Assembly (NCBI GenBank): GCA_034104345.1
Contig: JAXEDY010000017.1
Coordinates: 1 to 36,772 of the forward strand
Length of the DNA: 36,772 nt
DNA from: HGM11416 sp034104345
GTDB lineage: Bacteria; Bacillota; Clostridia; Christensenellales; Borkfalkiaceae
Reading direction: 5' to 3'
Below the pieces are notes generated by a model. The model had not been told where the DNA came from and made no database searches. It saw only the letters and a program-made list of their open reading frames with translations. The position numbers and the translations under genes are program-made. Positions 23,551 through 30,283 of the stretch are shown here, piece by piece; position 1 is the first letter of the stretch; each line of letters opens with the position of its first letter.

Positions 23551-23958
23551 ATGTTGCCCGATAAGAAAAAAATAATAATTCTGCGCGCGGCTATAATCGC
23601 TTTTTATGTCGCGTGCATATTTTTTATAGCATTGATTTTAATTGCGAACCCCTTGATAAACGACATATACGGGGGTTTTTCGCACGACAAGCGTTTTTTT
23701 CACTGCCCCGCATGCGGCGCAACCCGCGCACTTTATTGTCTTTTAACGTTCAACTTTAAAGGAGCGTTTTATTACCATGCGTACTTCACCGTTTTATTCC
23801 CCGTTTTCGCTTACGTTTTGCTTACGCTTACCGTAAATTTGTTTTTCGGGCGAAAAATAATTCCCTACCCGAAGAACTTCCCATTTTATTTATACGCGCT
23901 GCTTTCGTTGCTTCTCGTTTTTACGGTAGCAAGAAATTTAACGACGGTTATTTACTGA
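23551..23958 (+). CDS. DUF2752 family membrane protein
   Basis: A 135-aa protein with three hydrophobic segments (about 9-32, 77-98 and 112-130) and the DUF2752 signature CPACGATRALYCLLTFNFKG at 51-70. Function of the family is unknown; the two cysteines look suited to metal binding or redox. It starts 3 bp after the DUF4190 gene and is probably translationally coupled to it. Hairpin-forming sequence (GGCTTAAA/TTTAAGCC, about 24007-24042) lies downstream, but without a clean T-tail. Confidence 0.85.
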   Translation: MLPDKKKIIILRAAIIAFYVACIFFIALILIANPLINDIYGGFSHDKRFFHCPACGATRALYCLLTFNFKGAFYYHAYFTVLFPVFAYVLLTLTVNLFFGRKIIPYPKNFPFYLYALLSLLLVFTVARNLTTVIY

Positions 23959-24102
23959 AAGTTTTTTCTGTTTTTCGCTTAGCCGAGCATGACTAAACCA
24001 CGTCAAGGCTTAAAGGCGTCTTTTCGTCGCTTTTTTTAAGCCGTATTTTGATTTTGTTCCGCTCGGATACATTTTTTTATGTTAAAAATTATTGATTTTT
24101 TA

Positions 24103-24131
24103 TTGACATCCTACCGCGCGCATGTTATAAT
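24103..24131 (+). promoter_or_regulatory. Consensus sigma-A promoter for the beta-helix lipoprotein gene
   Basis: TTGACA (24103-24108), 17-bp spacer, TATAAT (24126-24131): a perfect match with ideal spacing, implying strong constitutive potential. It lies 80 bp before the ATG, which has AAAGGAGAG upstream. Confidence 0.85.
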
Positions 24132-24211
24132 GAAGTTGCGATTTTAAGGGTGGCTTTATGCGCCCGAACAAAAATAAAAACTAAAACATATTCTTTAAAG
24201 GAGAGTAAACT

Positions 24212-26710
24212 ATGAAAAGATTTGCAAAACGAAACGTTATAGTTTCGGCGATACTTGCGCTTTCGATGTGCCTTCCGTTTGCGGCAGGATGCTCGTTCGG
24301 AACAACTTCCGATTTGAACCTTTGCCAAGTAACAGCAGGCGGACTTAACGTAACGCTCGAAGCAAAAAACGCGAAAGGCGAATGGAAATCGGCCGAAAAC
24401 ACCGTTCTCGCTTTTTCGGCGGCAAGCGGCTCTACGTTGTCGTGGACGGCGGGTTCGAAGCATGTTCTTCCCACACTCCGCGTTAAAAACTCCGACGAAA
24501 ACGCAGTTAAAGTAACCGTCGACATCAAAATCAACGGCGACGAAAAACTTAACGAAGTTATCGACTGGACCATTAACGACGAAGTTATTTCCGACGACTA
24601 TCTGGTCGTTTATTCGGGCGAAACGTCCGAAGAATTAACCGTTAAAGCGGCAGTAAAGGCAACCGCGGGCAAGGAATATAACGATCTTTCGCTCGACAGC
24701 GCGGCAATCACCGTAACCGCCGTTAAATTCCCCGCATCGGGAGACGAATTAAGAACGGCTCTTACGCACGGCGGCAACATTACCATTACTTCTGACGTCG
24801 AAACCGCCAATATCGACGACACGGCAGACGCGCGTATTTCGATAACCACACCTACCACTTTAAACCTTAAAGCAAAAATCATTTCTCCCGATAACATGGG
24901 GAATAACAATTCTAACTTCGCCGCGCTCTACGTCGACGCCGACACCGTTATCAACGCAGACGAAAACGGCGGTATCGATACCGGCACGAACGGCGGCTAT
25001 GGCATTAACGTAAGAAAAGGCGCAAAACTTACCATTAACGGCGGCTATTATTACGGCGGCGGCACGGCTGTTCAGGTTCAGGAAGGAACGCTCACAATCA
25101 ACGGCGGAACGTTCGCGGTAGAACCCTTCGGCGAACCTTACGGTTATGATTTCTTGTTTAACTGCGTCGACGCGGCTTACAAAGCCGGCACCGCAAAAAT
25201 TATCGTTAAAGGCGGCACGTTTATCAACTTCAACCCTGCCGACAATAAAGCCGAAGGCGCAGGTACCAACTTCGTTGCCGACGGTTATATGGTTAAATCG
25301 ACGGTTAAAGAAAACGGCGACGTTTGGTATACCGTTGTGGGAGCACCCGACGCCAACAATATTACCGACGAACAAGAATTGAATTACGTTCTTGCAAAAG
25401 GCGGCGACGTTACTTTGGCTAACAACATCGACGTCGTTCCCGTTGTAGAAGATATGACGGTAAGCACCCTTGTTCCGCAAATGACCGTTACTTCCGACGT
25501 AAACCTTGATCTTTCGGGCAAAAAGATCGCAACCGCCGCTTCGGCTGCGGAAGCAGATTACGGCAATGCTTCTCCCCTGCTTATAGCAGTTACGGGCGGA
25601 ACGCTTACGATCGACGGCGACGGCGAAATCAACTGCGAAACCGGCAACAACCAGGTTTACGGCATAAACGTTAACGGCGGCAGCGTGGTTGTTAACAGCG
25701 GTAAATTTTACGGCGCACTAACCGCGATTCAGGTTCAAAAAGGTTCGCTCGTTATAAACGGCGGTTTCTTCGATATGGCACCCACTTGCAAAAATGTGGT
25801 CCCCCAATATGCAAAATACATTGTTAACTGCATCGACGCCGCTTATAAAAACGGCACCGCAACCATCAGCATCACGGGCGGAACGTTCGTTAACTTCGAT
25901 CCGTCGGCTAACCCCGAAGGAGCAAACACTTCTTACGTTGCGAAAGGTTACACCGTTACTTCCGAAACAAAGGGCGAAGACGTTTGGTATACCGTTGTAA
26001 AAGACGTAAAACAAGCAACAACCCAGGAAGGACTTAACGAAGTAATTAACAGCGCGGCCGACGGCGCGACCATTGCTTTAAACGAAGGAACTTTCACCCT
26101 TCCTTCTCTCGAAAATAAAGAAATTACCATTACCGGCACCAAAGATACCGTTATCGATATGAGCGGAGCAATTAACAAAGCGGTGGCCGCAAGTTTCGAC
26201 GGCGTGACCGTAAAATTTGCAAACGAATCGTATAAAGGCTTCCAACACACCGGCAAACTCGTTTATAAAGACTGCACTATCGTCGGGCTTCAATTCCTTT
26301 ATGCCGACGAAGTTGAATTTATAAACTGCGAATTTACCCAAACGAACGACGACGCATATCACGTTTGGACGTACGGAGCGAAAAACGTTACGTTTACGAA
26401 ATGCGTATTCAAAAGCACTTCGGCAAGTAAAGCGGTTCTCTGCTATACCGAAGGCGGCGGACAAACGTTTACCCGCACCTTTAACGAATGTGTGTTCGAA
26501 GCGACCGGAACGGCTGAAAAATCTGCAATTATGATTAACCCGACGGCTAACGCAGGCGAAACTAACACCTACGTTATAAACATCAATAAATGCACCGCCA
26601 CCGGTTACACTGAAAACGGCATTGAAGGTCAAACGATCGTAGGCGTTAAACAAACCGTTAAAGATACCATTACCGTCAACATCGACGGTCAAACCGTTTA
26701 TACTCACTAA
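24212..26710 (+). CDS. Surface lipoprotein with tandem beta-helix (pectate-lyase-like) repeat domains
   Basis: An 832-aa exported protein. A basic N-terminus and hydrophobic stretch end in FAAGC, a probable lipobox with Cys27 as the lipidated residue. Residues 30-175 form a beta-rich head. Two homologous parallel beta-helix units follow, about 178-376 and 388-596, each running from EL-(T/N)-(A/V)L-(T/A)-GG(N/D) through GI-V--G-L-INGG and NC(V/I)DAAYK-GTA to G--VWYTVV. A third, different right-handed helix (about 605-832) has short NC-F/KCVF turns. No catalytic residues of pectate lyases are evident, so binding or adhesion is as likely as hydrolysis. It stands alone with a perfect promoter and a strong terminator. 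Confidence 0.82.
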   Translation: MKRFAKRNVIVSAILALSMCLPFAAGCSFGTTSDLNLCQVTAGGLNVTLEAKNAKGEWKSAENTVLAFSAASGSTLSWTAGSKHVLPTLRVKNSDENAVKVTVDIKINGDEKLNEVIDWTINDEVISDDYLVVYSGETSEELTVKAAVKATAGKEYNDLSLDSAAITVTAVKFPASGDELRTALTHGGNITITSDVETANIDDTADARISITTPTTLNLKAKIISPDNMGNNNSNFAALYVDADTVINADENGGIDTGTNGGYGINVRKGAKLTINGGYYYGGGTAVQVQEGTLTINGGTFAVEPFGEPYGYDFLFNCVDAAYKAGTAKIIVKGGTFINFNPADNKAEGAGTNFVADGYMVKSTVKENGDVWYTVVGAPDANNITDEQELNYVLAKGGDVTLANNIDVVPVVEDMTVSTLVPQMTVTSDVNLDLSGKKIATAASAAEADYGNASPLLIAVTGGTLTIDGDGEINCETGNNQVYGINVNGGSVVVNSGKFYGALTAIQVQKGSLVINGGFFDMAPTCKNVVPQYAKYIVNCIDAAYKNGTATISITGGTFVNFDPSANPEGANTSYVAKGYTVTSETKGEDVWYTVVKDVKQATTQEGLNEVINSAADGATIALNEGTFTLPSLENKEITITGTKDTVIDMSGAINKAVAASFDGVTVKFANESYKGFQHTGKLVYKDCTIVGLQFLYADEVEFINCEFTQTNDDAYHVWTYGAKNVTFTKCVFKSTSASKAVLCYTEGGGQTFTRTFNECVFEATGTAEKSAIMINPTANAGETNTYVININKCTATGYTENGIEGQTIVGVKQTVKDTITVNIDGQTVYTH

Positions 26711-26796
26711 TTTGCTTTTTCAGCGGCGGCGTTAAAAACCGCTTTGCGGAAATAACTCCGCACAAAAATGAATAGCGATAATGATTTGAATCCCTA

Positions 26797-26834
26797 AAAA
26801 AACGGAAGCGCGCCTTCGCCGCTTCCGTTTTTTT
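26797..26834 (+). terminator. Rho-independent terminator after the lipoprotein gene
   Basis: A perfect 10-bp stem AACGGAAGCG/CGCTTCCGTT, 9-nt loop, run of seven T, about 90 bp after the stop. Confidence 0.92.
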
Positions 26835-26885
26835 GTTTAAACAACGCAAAAAACACTAAATTTTCGGGTTTTCACCTTAAAACGG

Positions 26886-26914
26886 TTGCTTTATCCATAT
26901 ATATATGATAAAAT
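26886..26914 (+). promoter_or_regulatory. Promoter for rpsB-tsf
   Basis: TTGCTT (26886-26891), 17-bp spacer, TAAAAT (26909-26914). It leaves an untranslated leader of about 150 nt. Confidence 0.65.
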
Positions 26915-26919
26915 AGCAA

Positions 26920-27060
26920 AGTTGAAAATCACACTCGCAGTCAAACGGCTTCGTTGCCCCGAAATCTTTTAACGGGGGTTGCACCGTTTTCGCTTCTGCT
27001 TAAAGTCGCTTTGGCAAAGCCGCGCGATTAAGGTAAAAGGTTTGCGGGGAGGTTTAAACG
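26920..27060 (+). promoter_or_regulatory. Structured 5' leader of rpsB
   Basis: The leader of about 150 nt can form GCCCCG/CGGGGG (about 26955-26981) and a CTTTGGCAAAG hairpin (about 27010-27020), and ends in GGAGG at the rpsB start. Ribosomal protein operons of Firmicutes often carry autoregulatory leaders, and a leader of this length before rpsB fits. I cannot match it to a known family by eye. Confidence 0.35.
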
Positions 27061-27071
27061 GAGGTATTATT

Positions 27072-27893
27072 ATGGCAGTTACTACTATGAAGCAACTTCT
27101 TGAAGCCGGCGTTCATTTCGGACACCAGACCAGAAGATGGAACCCGAAAATGCGCAAATACATTTTCGGCGAAAGAAACGGTATTCATATCATCGATTTG
27201 CAGATAACCGTCGACCTTATCGAACAAGCGTATAAATTCGTTGTAGATTCGGTTAAAGAAGGCAAAACCGTTTTGTTCGTAGGCACCAAAAAACAAGCCC
27301 AGGAAGCCATTCAGCAAGAAGCCGAAAGATGCGGAATGTATTACATCAATTCGCGTTGGCTCGGCGGCACGCTCACCAACTTCAAAACCATTCGTTCGCG
27401 CGTTGACAGACTTAACAAGCTCGACCAGATGGAAAAAATGGGCGATTTCGACCTTCTTCCCAAAAAAGAAGTTATCGCGCTTAAAACCGAAAGGGACAAA
27501 CTTCAGACCAACCTTGGCGGTATAAGAGAAATGCGCGTCCTTCCCGGCGTAATGTTCGTCGTTGACCCCAACTGCGAAGACATCGCCGTTAAAGAAGCCA
27601 GAAAACTTAACATCCCCGTCGTTGCTATCACCGACACCAACTGCGATCCCGATTTGGTAGATTACGTTATTTCGGGTAACGACGACGCCATCCGTGCCGT
27701 AAAACTTATTTCGTCGATTATTGCCGACGCAGTTATCGAAGCAAAACAAGGCGAAGACGCTGTTCGCCTTTCGCACGAAACCGAAGTTAACTCGATGGCA
27801 GACGTTAAAGTAAGCGACGCAGAAGTTGCCGAACAAGACGCCGCTGCCGAAGAATCGGTTAAAGCCGTAGAAGAAAAACAACAAAACGCGTAA
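27072..27893 (+). CDS. rpsB: 30S ribosomal protein S2
   Basis: S2 binds late to the 30S head/body junction. I start at 27072 (MAVTTMKQLLEAGVHFGHQTRRWNPKM, written here in two parts: MAVTTMKQLLEAG and VHFGHQTRRWNPKM). GGAGG lies 7 bp upstream and the family N-terminus matches; the frame is open to 26979 but that part is leader RNA. At 273 aa it is slightly long because of an acidic, Glu/Ala-rich tail (about 228-273). Signatures seen: FVGTKKQAQEAIQQEA, YYINSRWLGGTLTNF and PVVAITDTNCDPDLVDYVI. It forms an operon with tsf 63 bp downstream. Confidence 0.98.
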   Translation: MAVTTMKQLLEAGVHFGHQTRRWNPKMRKYIFGERNGIHIIDLQITVDLIEQAYKFVVDSVKEGKTVLFVGTKKQAQEAIQQEAERCGMYYINSRWLGGTLTNFKTIRSRVDRLNKLDQMEKMGDFDLLPKKEVIALKTERDKLQTNLGGIREMRVLPGVMFVVDPNCEDIAVKEARKLNIPVVAITDTNCDPDLVDYVISGNDDAIRAVKLISSIIADAVIEAKQGEDAVRLSHETEVNSMADVKVSDAEVAEQDAAAEESVKAVEEKQQNA

Positions 27894-27956
27894 TAAGCCG
27901 TTCGGCAGATTACCGCATTTAACTTAAAATACGTTATTTGATTAAGGAGAATTGAT

Positions 27957-28616
27957 ATGAGTTTTACCGCACAAGACGTTAAAACGCTTCGTGAAAGAAC
28001 CGGCGCAGGTATGATGGACTGCAAAAAAGCGCTTACCGAATCGAACGGCGATTTCGACAAAGCTATCGACTATTTACGCGAAAAAGGCATTGCCAAAGCC
28101 GCTAAAAAAGCAGGCAGAATCGCTGCCGAAGGTATTGTTGACAGTTACATTCACATGAACGGCACTATCGGCGTTCTGCTCGAAGTAAACTGCGAAACCG
28201 ACTTCGTTGCCCGCGGCGACCAGTTCAGAAACCTGGTTCACGACATCGCCCTTCACATCGCGGCGCAAAAACCCGAGTATCTTGTTCCCGAAGAAGTTCC
28301 CGCCGACGTTTTGGAACACGAAAAAGAAATTCTTCGCGCACAGGCCAAAGAAGAAGGCAAACCCGAAGCCATTATCGAAAGAATGGTTGAAGGCAGAATT
28401 AAAAGCTTCTACGAAGAAAGTTGCCTTTTAAAACAAAAATTCGTTAAAGATCCTTCGAAAACCATCGAACAAATCATTTTGGAAGCGACCGCGCAAATCG
28501 GTGAAAAAATTTCGGTTCGCCGTTTCGTTCGCTATGAAATGGGCGAAGGTCTTGCCAAAAAGAGCGAAAACCTTGCCGACGAAGTTGCAGCGCAAGTTGC
28601 AGCCATGAAAAAGTAA
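27957..28616 (+). CDS. tsf: Translation elongation factor Ts
   Basis: EF-Ts is the guanine nucleotide exchange factor of EF-Tu. The 219-aa product is the short form (E. coli has 283 aa). The N-terminal UBA-like domain with LRERTGAGMMDCKKAL and the core motif VLLEVNCETDFVAR are present, and the C-terminus has KFVKDPSKTIEQ and ISVRRFVRYEMGEG. AAGGAG precedes the ATG. It is followed not by pyrH, as in many genomes, but by an empty stretch with terminators. Confidence 0.98.
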   Translation: MSFTAQDVKTLRERTGAGMMDCKKALTESNGDFDKAIDYLREKGIAKAAKKAGRIAAEGIVDSYIHMNGTIGVLLEVNCETDFVARGDQFRNLVHDIALHIAAQKPEYLVPEEVPADVLEHEKEILRAQAKEEGKPEAIIERMVEGRIKSFYEESCLLKQKFVKDPSKTIEQIILEATAQIGEKISVRRFVRYEMGEGLAKKSENLADEVAAQVAAMKK

Positions 28617-28857
28617 TTTACGCGTAAGCATTTTTGTTTAATCGCTTAAAACGCTTAATCATTTAGCAAGGCAAGTTTTCTACATAACGTTTTACCAAAG
28701 CAAAAATTTGAATTGACAAAAGAAAAGTTAAAACGAATTTTTACCAAAGCGAAACGCGGAGTTTTTGCAGCAAACGTTTTTAATCGTTTTAAAAATAACA
28801 ACGGCCGCAACTGTTGAAAACTCGCTTAAAACACAAAAGAATAACCGCTTAATGCGG

Positions 28858-28893
28858 AAAAACGGACGGGAAACAAAATTCCGTCCGTTTTTT
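28858..28893 (+). terminator. Rho-independent terminator after tsf
   Basis: A perfect stem AAAACGGACGG/CCGTCCGTTTT with an 11-nt loop and a run of six T. It lies about 240 bp after tsf. Confidence 0.9.
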
Positions 28894-29082
28894 ATAACGA
28901 TTTTTGTCATATTTTTACGAAAAGAGAATTCAAAGCCGATGGTATAACGCCGAAGGCAAAGTTGTGCGAAACAAACGCAGAAATCGACGGAACGCCTTTA
29001 AAAGATTTACGGAACGACGTTTCCTTTTCCGGTTTTATGGACTGTTCTATAACCGAAAACGATTGATCTATTTTCATATACA

Positions 29083-29135
29083 AAAAACCGACCGAATTAA
29101 CGCAAATTTATTGCATTTCCGGTCGGCTTTTTTAT
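29083..29135 (-). terminator. Bidirectional terminator, probably for the PAP2 gene
   Basis: Stem CCGACCG/CGGTCGG with flanking A- and T-tracts on both sides. On the minus strand it begins about 20 bp after the PAP2 stop and ends in a T-run. Confidence 0.85.
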
Positions 29136-29156
29136 TTAATTAAAATCGGCTTTGTT

Positions 29157-29885
29157 TTAGAAAAATTTTAAATTAAGCGCTTTAAACGCGTAATATAACG
29201 CAAGCGAAATTAAAAGCCCGCCTAAAATATCCGTAAGCCAATGCACGCCCGCCAAAATTCTGCCTAAAACGATAAACGCCGCAAGCGCGCCGAGCGCGAT
29301 TTGCATTCCGTGCAAAACCGCCTGCTTTTTAACGTATTTTTCAAGCATAAACGAAGCCGACATACAAATTACGAGCGACAGCACCGTGTGCGACGAAGGG
29401 AACGACGCTTCGGGCGCTTTATATAAAATTACGGGGCGATAATTTATTATTACTTTTTCGAAAAATATGTATATGATAAAAGTTAAAACGTAAAGCCCGC
29501 CGAGCAGATAAATTTCGCCGTCTACCCTTTTTAAACTTTTGCGCATTACAAGTTGAGCCAATCCGAAAACGACGAACGCACAGGCGATTATAAGCGGCAA
29601 AATGCCCAGAACGCCCGTGATTTTATACCAAGTCGAGTTGAACTTAATCGCGTTCGAAACGGCGATATTCAGCCCCGCAAGCCCTATTTCCGTATCGAAC
29701 GTTCCGTCGGAACCCGCAAGAGTTACCGCTTTTACGTCGACGGTTTTAAGTAAAGCTATCAAAAGCAAAAACGCCGCAAGCAAAACGCCCGACAAAATAA
29801 AATAAAGTTTCGTTTTATCTTTCGCTCCGTTTGCTTTTTCTTGTTCGCTTGATTTTACCGTTTTTTTAGTTTCAAGGTCTTCCAT
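29157..29885 (-). CDS. PAP2 superfamily membrane phosphatase
   Basis: A 242-aa integral membrane lipid phosphatase of the PAP2 type. After a Lys/Glu-rich cytoplasmic N-terminus (1-27) there are about six membrane helices. The three catalytic motifs are present: KVIINYRP (KX6RP-like), FPSSHT with the catalytic His, and GRILAGVHWLTDILGG with the second His and Asp. Likely substrates are undecaprenyl pyrophosphate or phosphatidic acid/phosphatidylglycerophosphate, which cannot be separated by sequence alone. It appears monocistronic with a terminator. Confidence 0.9.
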   Translation of the reverse strand: MEDLETKKTVKSSEQEKANGAKDKTKLYFILSGVLLAAFLLLIALLKTVDVKAVTLAGSDGTFDTEIGLAGLNIAVSNAIKFNSTWYKITGVLGILPLIIACAFVVFGLAQLVMRKSLKRVDGEIYLLGGLYVLTFIIYIFFEKVIINYRPVILYKAPEASFPSSHTVLSLVICMSASFMLEKYVKKQAVLHGMQIALGALAAFIVLGRILAGVHWLTDILGGLLISLALYYAFKALNLKFF

Positions 29886-29987
29886 TTTATCTTTTCACCC
29901 GCTCCTATTTATATTAAATAACGCCTTAATAATATCACGTTTTCAACCTAAAATCAACGATTGCTTACGTATTTTAAAAATACGATA

Positions 29988-30025
29988 AAAAAACGCCCGA
30001 CGGAAAAACCGCCGAACGCTTTTTT
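29988..30025 (-). terminator. Terminator after copA
   Basis: On the minus strand a 10-bp stem (CGTTCGGCGG against CCGTCGGGCG, three G-U pairs) with a TTTTT loop is followed by seven T, about 40 bp after the copA stop. Confidence 0.75.
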
Positions 30026-30067
30026 GCTTTTGTTTTTTTGTTCTTTTAATTACGCGGTTTTTGCTTT

Positions 30068-30283
30068 TTACACGTTTTCGACTTTTACGAATTCGTAATC
30101 GATATCGGTTATCGCTTGTTTAGCCGCATTTTCGTCGAATTCGGGGGTAACTTCTACCACGGCGCGCTTGTTTTCGAGTTCTACAACCGCCGACTTAACG
30201 CCCGCAAGTCCGCTTAACGTTTTTTCGACGCGCGCTTTGCAATGCCCGCACATCATTCCGTTTACGTAAATATACTTTTTCAT
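30068..30283 (-). CDS. CopZ-like copper chaperone from an in-frame internal start within copA
   Basis: Met825 of CopA is preceded, 6 bp away, by a perfect AAGGAG (30295-30290) in the coding frame. Starting there gives 71 aa (MKKYIYVNGMMCGHCKARVE...), the normal length for free CopZ, ending at the shared stop. I infer that the cell makes both the long ATPase and a separate chaperone, or that copZ was once separate and lost the stop codon before it. No independent promoter is evident inside copA. Confidence 0.6.
   Translation of the reverse strand: MKKYIYVNGMMCGHCKARVEKTLSGLAGVKSAVVELENKRAVVEVTPEFDENAAKQAITDIDYEFVKVENV

Larger units (their letters stand above)
28617..29156. other. 540-bp gap between convergent tsf and PAP2 genes
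   Basis: The gap holds two strong terminators (28858-28893 and 29083-29135). Between them, at about 28894-29064, the plus strand reads open without a start codon (EFKADGITPKAKLCETNAE, then IDGTPLKDLRNDVSF... to a TGA), using AAG and TTG codons rare in the neighbours. This might be a gene fragment. In 28617-28857 I see a CCGC/GCGG hairpin at about 28845-28857 and a repeated TTTTACCAAAGC (about 28690 and 28741), but no gene. Confidence 0.4.

Noticed and set aside
24860..25480. 206-codon minus-strand frame inside the lipoprotein gene
   Set aside because: It is the antisense of repetitive beta-helix codons, with no start signals.
27054..27884. Long (276-codon) minus-strand frame opposite rpsB
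   Set aside because: It is the antisense of the rpsB coding sequence; its Phe/Val/Asn-rich composition is what reversed ribosomal-protein codons give, and it has no ribosome binding site or family resemblance.
28690..28752. TTTTACCAAAGC direct repeat and TTGACA (28711) as a promoter downstream of tsf
   Set aside because: There is no acceptable -10 at proper spacing and no gene behind it; the 12-base repeat occurs only twice in AT-rich sequence.
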